In this document: positions 17,095-26,822 of the stretch, in pieces
Position numbering within the stretch: the first letter of the stretch is position 1
Layout: each line of letters opens with the position of its first letter
Source: Oceanospirillum sp048268485
Lineage (GTDB): Bacteria; Pseudomonadota; Gammaproteobacteria; Pseudomonadales; Halomonadaceae
Assembly (NCBI GenBank): GCA_048268485.1
Contig: JBLWVL010000017.1
Span: 1 to 64,000 of the forward strand
DNA: 64,000 nt
Direction: 5' to 3'
Made by a program: the position numbers and the translations under genes
The notes under the pieces: generated by a model
Told to the model about the DNA's origin: nothing
The model's database searches: none
Seen by the model: the letters and a program-made list of their open reading frames with translations, nothing else

Positions 17095-19278
17095 TCAGTC
17101 GAAATAACGAATCTCAAAACAGTGGTGAATTTTAGGGTTACGGGCAAAATCCACAGGCACCGACTCTTTCGAGATATCCTGCACATCAAACGCCTCCAGA
17201 ATAGAGTCATCCATTTTAAAACTGCGCAGATTATTGGAGAAAATCAAAGCACCGCCGGGGGCCAGCACACGCATCGCATGGCGAATCATACGGGCGTGAT
17301 CTCTCTGAATATCCAGCACATCCTTCATCCGCTTGGAGTTGGAGAACGTCGGCGGGTCCATAAAGATCAGATCAAACAGCCGCATATTTTCCTGCAGCCA
17401 TTGCGTGCAATCTGCCTGAATAAATTCATGCTCTTCACCGTAAAAACCGTTCAGGCGCATGTTCTTCTTGCCCCATTCCAGATAGGTGTTAGACAGATCC
17501 ACACTCACGGTGCTGCGAGCGCCGCCCACAGCAGCATGAACCGTAGCCGTTGCGGTATAACAGAACAGGTTCAGAACACGCAGATCTTTTGACTGCTCGC
17601 CGATATAAGTCCGGACCGGGCGGTGATCCAGAAAAAGTCCGGTATCCAGGTAATCATCCAGGTTGACCAGTAACTTACATCGCCCCTCGGTGACCGTCAT
17701 CATCTCGCGCTTCTTATCCATTTTCTCGTACTGAGCACGACCGGATTGCCGCTTGCGCTGTTTCAGGTGAATATTGGACGGACTGATATCAAAAACAGCC
17801 GGCAGTACCTGAATCACATCCATCAGGCGGCGCTCCGCCTTGGCCGGATCGATCGTCTTAGGGGGAGCATATTCCTGAACGTGCAGATGATCGCCATAAA
17901 CATCCACGGCAACCGCGTATTCAGGGATATCAGAATCATAGGCGCGGTAGCACTCCGTTTGCTCTTTTTTCAGCCATTTCTTCAGGTTTTTGAGGTTTTT
18001 TCGCACCCGGTTGGCGAACATGCGTCCACCCTCACTCCAGGCTGACTCATCCATAATCAGCTCTTGGGTACTTTGAGTCGGTTTATCCGGTCGTGCCCGC
18101 TGATCGGAATCTTCTGCCACCGCAAACAACAGCAACTTACACGGCAAGGCACCATTAAACATGTTGTATTGCTTATGGCTGCGTAGCCCCATCTTATGGC
18201 ACAGATCAGCATTACCGGTAAAGACCGACACCTGCCAGCCCGGGAAAGATTCTTTCAGCCGGTCACCCAGATGCCGATACAGGTGAATCAGTGATGGCAT
18301 ATCACTGATCCGCTCACCGTAAGGTGGGTTTGTCGCTACAAGGCCAGGTTCCAGGTTGCCGGCATGAGTTGGCTGAACAAAATAAGCCAACTCCTTTTTC
18401 GTAACATTAACGATTTTATCCAGACCAGCACGACGGATATTTTTCTGAGCAGCCACAAGAGCCTTGCCACTGGCATCATACCCGTAAATCAGGCCATCCC
18501 AACGCTTGCGCCCGATGGATGCCCGGGCTTCTGCTTCATGCTCAACTTCGCGCCATAAATCAAAATCATGCTGCTTCCAGGTAAAGAAGCCAAAGTGGCT
18601 GCGATTTAACCCCGGAGCCTGGTCCATTGCCATCAACGCCGCCTCAATCAGCAAAGTACCGGAACCACACATCGGATCGATCAGAGGCCTCCCCTCTTTC
18701 GCCAGCTCAGGCCAGCCGGAGCGGATCAGAATCGCCGCAGCCAGATTCTCTTTCAGAGGTGCCATAGCACCGTCCAGCCGATAACCCCGCTGATGCAGAC
18801 TGCTACCGGAAAGATCCAGGCTCAATACCACTTCACCACGATTCAAACGGGCATTAACCCGCATCGATGGGCGCTCTTTATCCACCGAGTGACGGTGACC
18901 GGTTTTCTCTTTCAGCTGGTCAACAATAGCGTCTTTAACGCGCTGAGCGGCAAAGTGCGTATTGCGGATCTCGCGGTTAGTACCAGAAAAGTCCACGGCC
19001 AGAGTGCCCATATCCTGCATGTGCTCCTGCCAGTTGACCCACTGAACCGTGTCATACATTTCGTCTGCTGTTTCTGACGGGCCAGTATAAAGGCGTAGCA
19101 ATACCCGGTTAGCCAGACGGGACCACAAACAGAGACGATAGGCCACTTCCAATGTTGCCTGACACTCCACACCTGCTACTTTTTCCTTAACATTCTCTGC
19201 ACCCAGTTCAGCACACTCCCGTGCTAACAGGCCTTCAAGGCTTTTCGGACAGGTTAAAAAAAGATCTAGTAAAGCCAT
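17095..19278 (-). CDS. rlmL: Bifunctional 23S rRNA methyltransferase RlmKL
   Basis: A 727-residue fusion enzyme that makes m2G2445 (RlmL half) and m7G2069 (RlmK half) of 23S rRNA. The N-terminal THUMP region (about 45-155) is followed by a methyltransferase with PMCGSGTLLIEAA and the catalytic NPPYGER. The C-terminal half has the SAM-binding LNLFCYTATATVHAA and the catalytic DPPTFSNS. Length and order match E. coli RlmL. ATG at 19278. Probably co-transcribed with the downstream glutaredoxin-like gene. Confidence 0.97.
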   Translation of the reverse strand: MALLDLFLTCPKSLEGLLARECAELGAENVKEKVAGVECQATLEVAYRLCLWSRLANRVLLRLYTGPSETADEMYDTVQWVNWQEHMQDMGTLAVDFSGTNREIRNTHFAAQRVKDAIVDQLKEKTGHRHSVDKERPSMRVNARLNRGEVVLSLDLSGSSLHQRGYRLDGAMAPLKENLAAAILIRSGWPELAKEGRPLIDPMCGSGTLLIEAALMAMDQAPGLNRSHFGFFTWKQHDFDLWREVEHEAEARASIGRKRWDGLIYGYDASGKALVAAQKNIRRAGLDKIVNVTKKELAYFVQPTHAGNLEPGLVATNPPYGERISDMPSLIHLYRHLGDRLKESFPGWQVSVFTGNADLCHKMGLRSHKQYNMFNGALPCKLLLFAVAEDSDQRARPDKPTQSTQELIMDESAWSEGGRMFANRVRKNLKNLKKWLKKEQTECYRAYDSDIPEYAVAVDVYGDHLHVQEYAPPKTIDPAKAERRLMDVIQVLPAVFDISPSNIHLKQRKRQSGRAQYEKMDKKREMMTVTEGRCKLLVNLDDYLDTGLFLDHRPVRTYIGEQSKDLRVLNLFCYTATATVHAAVGGARSTVSVDLSNTYLEWGKKNMRLNGFYGEEHEFIQADCTQWLQENMRLFDLIFMDPPTFSNSKRMKDVLDIQRDHARMIRHAMRVLAPGGALIFSNNLRSFKMDDSILEAFDVQDISKESVPVDFARNPKIHHCFEIRYFD

Positions 19279-19729
19279 TATTTCCCAGCCAATTCAACAG
19301 ACTAACTTTATTAGCATGTTTCGTTATTCCTGCCCCGACTAAGCAGCTACAGGATTATGAAAAAAAGGTGTTCGACAAAGTATGACAATTCCACTACAAC
19401 TAATATTGTTGCTGTAGGTTTTGCGCAAACGTTGTAAAACACAGTGAACTCTAAACCCCTAAACAGGTCATTAAAAGTACAGGCTCTTAAAACCATTCAT
19501 TTTAGTTTAAGAGTGTACTGCAACATCAGACCGGAGGTTAAAGAAACCTGATGTCTTTCAGATCCGATGCGATCTGATCACAGACCTGAAAAAAAGGCAC
19601 CCCGGTGCCACAGGACTTTACATTTAGGGAGTGTTTGTCAGAGGCCTAAAAATACCGGCCCGCCGTAAAAGCTCAACAAAAAACGGTGACCCGACAAACT
19701 CCGCAGATAGTTACGAGGCGTTACTCACT
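19279..19729 (+). other. Long intergenic region rlmL / rmf
   Basis: A 451-base divergent region. The first half should contain both promoters. The second half (19476-19609) is the densely structured rmf leader described separately. No coding frame is convincing. Confidence 0.6.
19476..19609 (+). ncRNA. Structured leader upstream of rmf (candidate cis-regulatory RNA)
   Basis: Four consecutive inverted repeats: P1, AGTACA+CTCTTAAA (19476-19491) with TTTAAGAG+TGTACT (19506-19519), 14 bp with a GG bulge; P2, ACATCAG (19523-19529) with CTGATGT (19548-19554) enclosing AGGTT/AACCT; P3, CAGATC (19559-19564) with GATCTG (19571-19576); P4, GGCACC (19596-19601) with GGTGCC (19604-19609). A conserved 'rmf' RNA motif is known upstream of rmf in Pseudomonas. 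This may be a counterpart, but I cannot confirm homology. P4 followed by T-rich sequence on the minus strand could alternatively end an antisense transcript. Confidence 0.55.
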
Positions 19730-19939
19730 ATGAAAAGACAAAAAAGAGACCCAGCCCAACGATCTTTTTTACGTGGTTACCAAGCAGGCGTATCCGGGAA
19801 ATCCCGGGATTTATGCCCAAACAGTAACATTGATGCCCGGCAATACTGGATGAGCGGATGGCGAGAAGGCCGCGCAGATTCGTGGGCGGGTATGACTGGT
19901 GTCTCCGGAATCCACAAGAATCCGACCGTACTGCCTTAG
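19730..19939 (+). CDS. rmf: Ribosome modulation factor RMF
   Basis: A 69-residue basic protein beginning MKRQKRDPAQRSFLRGYQAG, nearly identical in pattern to E. coli RMF, which pairs 70S ribosomes into inactive 100S dimers in stationary phase. GWREGRAD corresponds to the conserved GWREAMAD segment. The ATG at 19730 is set by this alignment; the frame is open further upstream but that part is not RMF-like. It has about 14 more C-terminal residues than the E. coli protein. Preceded by a structured leader and followed by a terminator. Confidence 0.95.
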   Translation: MKRQKRDPAQRSFLRGYQAGVSGKSRDLCPNSNIDARQYWMSGWREGRADSWAGMTGVSGIHKNPTVLP

Positions 19940-20009
19940 ACTGAAGCTATCTGGCAGCTTACCGGCTGGTCAGAGTTAAAGCGACATTGTCCATACCAGA
20001 ATAACTCTA

Positions 20010-20033
20010 AGGCTCGCAACTGCGAGCCTTTTT
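20010..20033 (+). terminator. Terminator of rmf (probably bidirectional with pyrD)
   Basis: An 8-bp perfect stem (20010-20017 with 20022-20029), loop AACT, followed by five T on the plus strand. Confidence 0.82.
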
Positions 20034-20096
20034 AGTACTTTTCTGAAGTGCATTCCAGCCCTGAAATACCCCAACCCTGAAGTGCACCTCACCAGC

Positions 20097-21131
20097 TTAA
20101 GACTTACGGGATATCTGCAAAGCTGCAACCGCTTCAGCGACTTCTTTCACCAGTTTAGGCCCCTGATAGATAAACCCTGTATACACCTGCACCAAGCTGG
20201 CACCTGCTTCTATTTTTTCGCAGGCGGCTTCAGCACAATCAATACCGCCTACCCCAATAATTGGCAACTCACCTTTCAAAGTCTCAGCAAGAACTCTGAT
20301 CACATGGGTAGACTTATCACGCACCGGTTTACCACTCAAACCACCTGTTTCATCGGCATTGTCCAGCCCAAGAACAGCATCACGATCCAGAGTGGTGTTG
20401 GTCGCAATCACCGCATCCATCTTCTGATTACGAATATTATTCGCCACCAGACGAATCTCTTCATCACTCATATCCGGTGCAATTTTCACCGCAATGGGTA
20501 CATAACGTTGATGTTGCTCCGCTAAGCGCGTCTGCTCCTCTTTCAGCGCACGAAGTAGCGCTTCCAGCGTTTCACCAAACTGAAGGGTACGCAGCCCCGG
20601 AGTATTCGGAGATGAGATATTAACCGTCACATAGTCCGCATGCGGGTAAACTTCCTTCAGGCAGTACAGGTAATCTTTTTCAGCATCGTCCACAGAGGTG
20701 GTCAGGTTCTTACCGATATTGATACCAATGATGCCCTGAAATTTGCGCCGCTTAACCTGCTCAACCAGATGGTGCACACCTTTGTTGTTGAAGCCCATCC
20801 GATTGATGATGGCTTCTTTTTCCGGGATACGGAACAAACGAGGCTTGTCGTTACCTGGCTGAGGCTTAGGTGTTACGGTCCCCACCTCAACAAAACCAAA
20901 ACCCAGTGCACCCAGAGCATCCAGATAGTCCGCATTTTTATCTAAGCCTGCAGCCATCCCCACTGCGTTTGGGAACTTAATCCCCATCACTTCAACCGGC
21001 GCATTTACCGGCTTTGCCACAAACGGCGATAAAACACCCAGACGATTGGCGGCATTCAGGCCATCCAAAGCCAGTTCATGGGCCGTTTCACCAGAAAAAC
21101 GGAACAGAATATTGCGCGCTAAACCGTACAT
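20097..21131 (-). CDS. pyrD: Class 2 dihydroorotate dehydrogenase (quinone) PyrD
   Basis: A 344-residue FMN enzyme oxidising dihydroorotate to orotate at the inner membrane, with quinone as acceptor, in pyrimidine synthesis. The N-terminal helix (MYGLARNILFRFSGETAHEL) is the class 2 membrane-association domain. The active site NISSPNTPGLR carries the catalytic serine (Ser174). The FMN-binding GVGGI and QVYTGFIYQGP segments are present. ATG at 21131. Convergent with rmf. Confidence 0.97.
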   Translation of the reverse strand: MYGLARNILFRFSGETAHELALDGLNAANRLGVLSPFVAKPVNAPVEVMGIKFPNAVGMAAGLDKNADYLDALGALGFGFVEVGTVTPKPQPGNDKPRLFRIPEKEAIINRMGFNNKGVHHLVEQVKRRKFQGIIGINIGKNLTTSVDDAEKDYLYCLKEVYPHADYVTVNISSPNTPGLRTLQFGETLEALLRALKEEQTRLAEQHQRYVPIAVKIAPDMSDEEIRLVANNIRNQKMDAVIATNTTLDRDAVLGLDNADETGGLSGKPVRDKSTHVIRVLAETLKGELPIIGVGGIDCAEAACEKIEAGASLVQVYTGFIYQGPKLVKEVAEAVAALQISRKS

Positions 21132-21244
21132 GACAGGACTCCCGAAAGCGATACATCAAAGCAGATGGTAAACGGCGAAATTATACGCTGACAGCACCGT
21201 AAAAGCATTAACCGCAAAAACGGAATGTAAAACACTCCGACAAT

Positions 21245-21274
21245 AAAAAGGGCAGCCCCTTCAGGCTACCCTTT
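21245..21274 (-). terminator. Terminator overlapping the DUF2835 stop
   Basis: An 11-bp stem with one G-T pair (21247-21257 with 21264-21274), loop CCTTCA, followed on the minus strand by T5. It overlaps the stop codon of the DUF2835 gene and ends the gdhB operon. Confidence 0.8.
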
Positions 21275-21482
21275 CTATACTCTGGAATTTATTACCGGCT
21301 CCAAACCTGACCCTGAACACCCCCTGAACGCCCTTATGGGTAACAAACTGACGCAACACAGAGGCGGGCAACTGCACCCGCCTGCCGAGGGTATCGTAGG
21401 CGATTACACCAGAGGCATATCCCCGGTAATACTCCAGATATTTTTCAGCACTTAGGCTGAGTGAGATGATAACTTCCTGCAT
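21261..21482 (-). CDS. DUF2835 family small protein
   Basis: A 73-residue protein with the pattern SAEKYLEYYRGYASGVIAYDTLGRRVQLPASVLRQFVTHKGVQGVF, typical of DUF2835 (function unknown, common in Pseudomonas and relatives). The ATG at 21482 lies 10 bases after the gdhB stop; a longer frame from 21575 would overlap gdhB and has no family support. Co-transcription with gdhB is likely because no terminator separates them. Predicted cytoplasmic, beta-rich and basic. Confidence 0.8.
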   Translation of the reverse strand: MQEVIISLSLSAEKYLEYYRGYASGVIAYDTLGRRVQLPASVLRQFVTHKGVQGVFRVRFGAGNKFQSIERVA

Positions 21483-21492
21483 AAAGCATATT

Positions 21493-24400
21493 TTATGCTT
21501 CCATCTGCATCTGTGCCAAGTCAAAAAGCTCACGCATGGCCACAGAGTAGATCGGGAAGTCAGCTTTGTTGCCACTATCGATCTCCTGCAGAATCGTCTG
21601 CCAACGGTTCACCTGATGCTGGTGACGAGTCATCCACTGAGTAACCCGACCTTCAACCTCAAGAGCACCATCTTCCATCTGCAACACACTGATGGCCAGC
21701 GCCCGGCTTTGCCAATCAAGATCATCACGGAAGGTCTCACGCGCCAGCGCCTCCCAGCTATCGTGGACATCCAGCTGAGTGATCTTCTGACTGATCCACT
21801 GCAGATCCAGCTGATGCCCAAGCTCGAAGTAAACTTCGGCCACACGTTGTAGTTTCTCACCGGTTGCGCGTTCTGCTTCAACAATGCCCAACAGAGAGTA
21901 CAGACCTGACGTTGCCGCAACCTGATCGGCCAGTGCTTCAGGAACCCCCTTGCTAATCAGATCTTCGCGACGCTTACTCCAGTTTTCCAACTGAGCACCG
22001 CGCAGACGCTCGCCAATACCTTCACTCAGCATACGAACTTTTGGCTCATATAACTCAATCGCATCTCGAACCGGCAGATTCGCCAGATGCGGGCGCAGGA
22101 ACCAACGGGTTGCCCGACGAATCAGACGCATCAGCTCCAACATCATCTCAGCCTGAACACCGCTATGAACGCGATTGTCCAGCTCTTCTATCTGACTCCA
22201 CAGGTTGTGGATACCAAAGACTTCACGGGTGACCACGTATGCGCGTGCGATCTCAGCCGCTTCAGCACCGGAAGAGTCGATCAGACGATGAATAAAGGCG
22301 ATACCACCGTGATCAATCAGATCATTTGCCAACTGTGTGGAAACAATCTCACGCTTCAGGCGATGGTTGTACATGGCCGGCTTGTACTTCTCCACCAGTA
22401 CTTTCGGAAAAGCACGCTCTACTTCACGCTCAATAAAGCTATCGTCCGGTACTTCCGTCGCCAGCAGAGCCTGTTTCAGATCAGACTTAGCATAAGAGAT
22501 CAGTACCGACAGTTCTGCACGGGTCAGGCCTTCACCCTGATTGAAGCGCTCCAGCAGCTCATCATCCCCCGGAATAAATTCCAGCTCACGGTTAAGCTTG
22601 CCTTCGCTTTCCAACGCATTGATAAAGCGGCGGAACTGACCGATACCTTCTTTAGCCATGATCTTAGCCAAACTCAGTGCCTGAGACTGGCTGTAGTTGT
22701 TCTTAAGAACCAGATCACCTACTTCTTCGGTCATCGCTTCCAGCAGCTGATTACGCTGCTTCTCAGTCATATCACCCTGTTCCACCAGCTCAGCCAGCAG
22801 AATCTTGATGTTGACCTCATGGTCAGAACAGTCAACACCACCGGCGTTATCGATAAAGTCAGTGTTGGATGCACCACCGTGCAGGCCGTACTCAATACGA
22901 GCCCGCTGAGTAACCCCCAGGTTGCCGCCCTCACCCAGTACACGGGCACGCATCTCATTGCCATTGATCCGCAAACTGTCATTTGCTTTATCACCTGCAT
23001 CCGCGTGAGATTCAGAACTCGCTTTAATATAGGTGCCAATACCACCATTCCAGATCAGATCAACAGGCGCTTTCAACACAGCCGAGATCAGGTCATTTGG
23101 CGACAAATGATCCTCTTTAATATCAAAGCGTGCTTTCATCTGCGGTGTAATCACGATGGACTTCGCTGAACGGGAGAAAATACCACCGCCTTCAGAGATC
23201 AGTTTCGCATTGTAGTCAGCCCAGCTGGAGCGTGGCAGATTGAAGAGTCGCTGACGCTCACGGAAACTGCTCAGCGCATCGGGGTTCGGGTCAACAAAGA
23301 TGTGCAGATGGTTAAAGGCACAGACCAGCTGAATGTGTTCCGACAGCAGCATACCGTTACCGAATACATCACCGCTCATATCACCGATACCCACAACGGT
23401 GAAATCTTCACTCTGAACATCATGACCAAATTCACGGAAGTGACGCTGTACAGAAACCCAGGCACCACGGGCTGTAATACCCATTTTCTTATGGTCGTAA
23501 CCGTTAGCACCACCGGATGCGAACGCATCTTTCAACCAGAAGCCATGCTCCAGAGAGATGCTATTCGCGATATCGGAGAAGGTCGCCGTCCCCTTATCTG
23601 CCGCAACAACCAGGTACGGATCATCTTCATCGTGACGCACAACCTGCTTTGGTGGAACCACTTCACCTTCAACCAGGTTATCAGTGATATCCAACAGAGC
23701 GTTGATGAAAATTTTATAACAGGCGATACCTTCCTGAAGGATATCATCTCGGTCTCCGCTTGCAGGAGGACACTTACTAACAAAGCCACCTTTCGCACCA
23801 ACCGGTACGATGACAGAGTTTTTAACCTGTTGCGCCTTAACCAGGCCCAATACTTCAGTGCGGAAGTCTTCATGGCGATCAGACCAGCGCAAACCACCGC
23901 GGGCTACTTTTCCGCCTCGCAGGTGAACACCTTCCACCCGTGGAGAGTAAACAAAGATTTCGAACATAGGCCGCGGCAGAGGGACATCCGGAATTTTCTT
24001 GGTGTCCAGTTTGAAGGAAACGTAAGACTTAATTCCCCCTTCGCTATCCAGCTGGTAGAAATTGGTTCGCAGAGTCGCCAACATCAGCTGCATATACCGA
24101 CGAAGAATCATATCTTCCGTCAGAGACTGAACCTGGTCCAGCGCCTCCGTAATACGGCCAATCAAGGCCTCTTCAGTTCCCTCTGTGTAATTTGCACCCG
24201 GATCAAAGCGCAGACTGAACAACTCAAGCAGCATACTGGTGATACCCGCATGATTACCCAGTGTTGTTGCGATATAACTCTGCCCGAAGCTAAAGCGAAT
24301 CTGCTTCATATATTTGGCATAAGCACGCAAAACGGTAACCTGACGCCAGTTCAGGCGAGATGTCAGCACCAGGCGATTGAAGCTGTCATTTTCAGCAGAA

Positions 24401-26340
24401 CCGTTCCAGATCTGCTCAAACGCTTCCTGGAAAACATCACGCACCTCAACCAAAGGTGCATCCATACGACCAGAGGAAGGCTCCAGTGAGAAGTCATGCA
24501 CCCAGATCACCTCACCATCACTACGGGTGATTTCGTAAGGATGCTCACCCACAACCCGCATGCCCAGATTTTCCAATACCGGAATCACATCAGACAGAGG
24601 CAGCTGTTCGTTTTTGTGAAACAACTTAAATTGCAGATGATTGTTTTCAGCTTCCAGCTGGCGGTAAAAAGACATAGTGACCGAGCGTGTATCATTCAGC
24701 TCATCGATATAACCGATATCAAAGACCGCCGTTCTTGGGCTGTAGTCCTCGCGGTAACTCGCTGGGAATGCATCGCGATAAAGACGCAGATAAGCATTTG
24801 CCTTCTCTTCGCCATAACCTTCAACAAGCGCCTCAGCCAGGTCGTCACTCCAGGAGCGAACCACCTGAATTACTTTTTTCTCAATTGCACGAATATCGTA
24901 CTTAGGCGGTGTATCACCATTGAAGCGCAGGATCAGTTGAGAGCGAGCAAGGACTGACTCGGAGAAGTAGGTGTGGAATTCATTACCATGAGCATCCAAT
25001 TCCTCACACAGCAGATCACGCAGCTTGTGGCGCAGCTCAGTACTGAAGATATCACGAGGCACATAAACCAGGCAGGAGAAGAGCTTACCGAAACGATCTT
25101 CCCGGATAAACAGGCGAACCTTGGGGCGCTCACGGATGTTCATAATAGCAACAGCAGTTTCCGTCAGCTCCGGCAAGCTAATCTGGAACAGGTCATCACG
25201 AGGATACACCTCCAGAATCTGAATCAACTGCTTCCCATTATGGCCATTTGGATCCAGGCCCGACGCCTCAAGAACAGCTTGTATTTTCTTTCGCAGGATA
25301 GGAACGTTGCGCGGCGTTTCATTATAGACAGAAGCTGTGTACAGGCCCAAGAAGCGGCTTTCGCCAATCAGATTACCTTTCTCATCAAAGCGTTTGATAC
25401 GAATATAGTCAGGGTACGCCGGGCGGTGAACACGAGCATGCTCAGGGGCTTTAGCAAAGGTTAACAACTCAGGAATCAGCACAAACTGACGACCATCCAG
25501 CGCCAGCTCATTACGATCCTGCGGGTTATAACGGGGGTCATCCAGCTTCAGCACCCCCATCTCAGAACCGGAAACCAGCTTCAGGACTTTCTTGCCGTTT
25601 TCATCAGCAACATCGTATTCGTCATAGCCCAGAAAGGTGAAGTGCTCATCATTCAGCCACTTCAGAAAGTCAACCGCCTCATTAACATCATCATCGGACA
25701 GATGCTCAGGATGACTGGCCGCCAATGCATCGCACAGCTCAAAACACTTCTGCTCCATCGCATCAAAATCATCCACCGCGGTAGAGACCTCCGCCAACAC
25801 TGCAGCCAGGCTGGTTGACAGCTCATCCAGTTCCGCCTGATCAGTATGACGATCTACCTCAATGTAAATCAGTGACTCAGCACAGCCTGCATCATCAGAG
25901 CTATCCCGGCGGCCCTTCAGATCTGTCATCTGCCCTTTATCGTCGCGCAGGAAGTTCAGAACCGCATTATGGATTGAGTGAACCGTTAAACCCCGACGAT
26001 TCAGCTCGATACGAACTGAGTCCACCAGAAAAGCCATATCCCGGTGCAGCACTTCAATAACAGTATGGGTTGATTGCCAGCCATGCTGCTCAAAATCCGG
26101 ATTGTAAACACGGATTTTCGGTTCATTATCTTCATGCTTCTGCACAAAGTTCCACGCAGATACCGTCGCGCCATACAGATCGTCAGAACGGCGTTCAGCC
26201 AGCTCTTCCAGAGAAGCGGATGCGTAATACAGACCAGCAAAAGTGCTGATATCTTTTGCCTGTTTTGCAGAAAACTTTTGTGCTAACTGGTCTTCCAGAA
26301 GACCGAGAAACTGTTTGTGACCTTCACTGGCTTGATACAT
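21493..26340 (-). CDS. gdhB: NAD-specific glutamate dehydrogenase, large GDH-180 class
   Basis: A 1615-residue enzyme of the 180-kDa class, oxidising glutamate to 2-oxoglutarate and ammonia with NAD, a catabolic role. A long N-terminal half with ACT-like regulatory segments precedes the catalytic domain (about 720-1200), which contains RGGKVARGGLRWSDRHEDFRTEVLGLVKAQQVKNSVIVPVGAKGGFV with the substrate-binding lysines, and GIGDMSGDVFGNGML for the nucleotide. The long C-terminal domain is complete. The start is taken at the ATG at 26340; a TTG two codons upstream is also possible, with GAGG upstream. The gene heads an operon with the DUF2835 gene and is divergent from the MoxR operon. Confidence 0.96.
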   Translation of the reverse strand: MYQASEGHKQFLGLLEDQLAQKFSAKQAKDISTFAGLYYASASLEELAERRSDDLYGATVSAWNFVQKHEDNEPKIRVYNPDFEQHGWQSTHTVIEVLHRDMAFLVDSVRIELNRRGLTVHSIHNAVLNFLRDDKGQMTDLKGRRDSSDDAGCAESLIYIEVDRHTDQAELDELSTSLAAVLAEVSTAVDDFDAMEQKCFELCDALAASHPEHLSDDDVNEAVDFLKWLNDEHFTFLGYDEYDVADENGKKVLKLVSGSEMGVLKLDDPRYNPQDRNELALDGRQFVLIPELLTFAKAPEHARVHRPAYPDYIRIKRFDEKGNLIGESRFLGLYTASVYNETPRNVPILRKKIQAVLEASGLDPNGHNGKQLIQILEVYPRDDLFQISLPELTETAVAIMNIRERPKVRLFIREDRFGKLFSCLVYVPRDIFSTELRHKLRDLLCEELDAHGNEFHTYFSESVLARSQLILRFNGDTPPKYDIRAIEKKVIQVVRSWSDDLAEALVEGYGEEKANAYLRLYRDAFPASYREDYSPRTAVFDIGYIDELNDTRSVTMSFYRQLEAENNHLQFKLFHKNEQLPLSDVIPVLENLGMRVVGEHPYEITRSDGEVIWVHDFSLEPSSGRMDAPLVEVRDVFQEAFEQIWNGSAENDSFNRLVLTSRLNWRQVTVLRAYAKYMKQIRFSFGQSYIATTLGNHAGITSMLLELFSLRFDPGANYTEGTEEALIGRITEALDQVQSLTEDMILRRYMQLMLATLRTNFYQLDSEGGIKSYVSFKLDTKKIPDVPLPRPMFEIFVYSPRVEGVHLRGGKVARGGLRWSDRHEDFRTEVLGLVKAQQVKNSVIVPVGAKGGFVSKCPPASGDRDDILQEGIACYKIFINALLDITDNLVEGEVVPPKQVVRHDEDDPYLVVAADKGTATFSDIANSISLEHGFWLKDAFASGGANGYDHKKMGITARGAWVSVQRHFREFGHDVQSEDFTVVGIGDMSGDVFGNGMLLSEHIQLVCAFNHLHIFVDPNPDALSSFRERQRLFNLPRSSWADYNAKLISEGGGIFSRSAKSIVITPQMKARFDIKEDHLSPNDLISAVLKAPVDLIWNGGIGTYIKASSESHADAGDKANDSLRINGNEMRARVLGEGGNLGVTQRARIEYGLHGGASNTDFIDNAGGVDCSDHEVNIKILLAELVEQGDMTEKQRNQLLEAMTEEVGDLVLKNNYSQSQALSLAKIMAKEGIGQFRRFINALESEGKLNRELEFIPGDDELLERFNQGEGLTRAELSVLISYAKSDLKQALLATEVPDDSFIEREVERAFPKVLVEKYKPAMYNHRLKREIVSTQLANDLIDHGGIAFIHRLIDSSGAEAAEIARAYVVTREVFGIHNLWSQIEELDNRVHSGVQAEMMLELMRLIRRATRWFLRPHLANLPVRDAIELYEPKVRMLSEGIGERLRGAQLENWSKRREDLISKGVPEALADQVAATSGLYSLLGIVEAERATGEKLQRVAEVYFELGHQLDLQWISQKITQLDVHDSWEALARETFRDDLDWQSRALAISVLQMEDGALEVEGRVTQWMTRHQHQVNRWQTILQEIDSGNKADFPIYSVAMRELFDLAQMQMEA

Positions 26341-26346
26341 CGTCAA

Positions 26347-26822
26347 TTAACCTCAGGGATGATACCGGGATGACTTTATGTGATTTAAACCCATAACAAA
26401 CAGGCATAACATCCTGTCTAATATGAGAGATAGCTTTGTTCAAAACATAGTACAAATCAACCACCGTACCGATGATCTATTACAAAAAAGCATAGGGGGA
26501 GAAGCGAACAACATAGGATATTGCCCCCAGAGTGTAAAACAGCATCCAAACAGCTTTAAGACGCTTATCTGTTTCCATTGCGTCAAAGTTTAGTTTAAAA
26601 AAATCAAGACATTAGTTTTTAACGGAACCCGTGCTCAATTCATTGATCAGATGCTAGCCAGCCGGAAAGTAATCTCGCTATACTCGCTGACATAATTCCA
26701 GCATCACAGATACGAGTATTGAATCAGCCCGTACCTGATATGCAATAATTAAGAAAGCCACAGGCAAGTGTGCTTATCCATAAACAACAAATAAACAACA
26801 CCCTGACGATACAAGGATAACC
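26347..26822. other. Divergent intergenic region gdhB / moxR operon
   Basis: A 476-base AT-rich region that should carry the promoters and any operators of both divergent transcripts. I see no gene and no strong palindrome. A weak GGGGG/CCCCC pairing spans about 26496-26528. Confidence 0.5.

Noticed and set aside
21493..26346. Long plus-strand open frames opposite gdhB (for example 23302-24489 and 22087-23169)
   Set aside because: They lie wholly antisense to a well-supported enzyme, lack ribosome sites and have no family features; typical shadow frames of a long gene.
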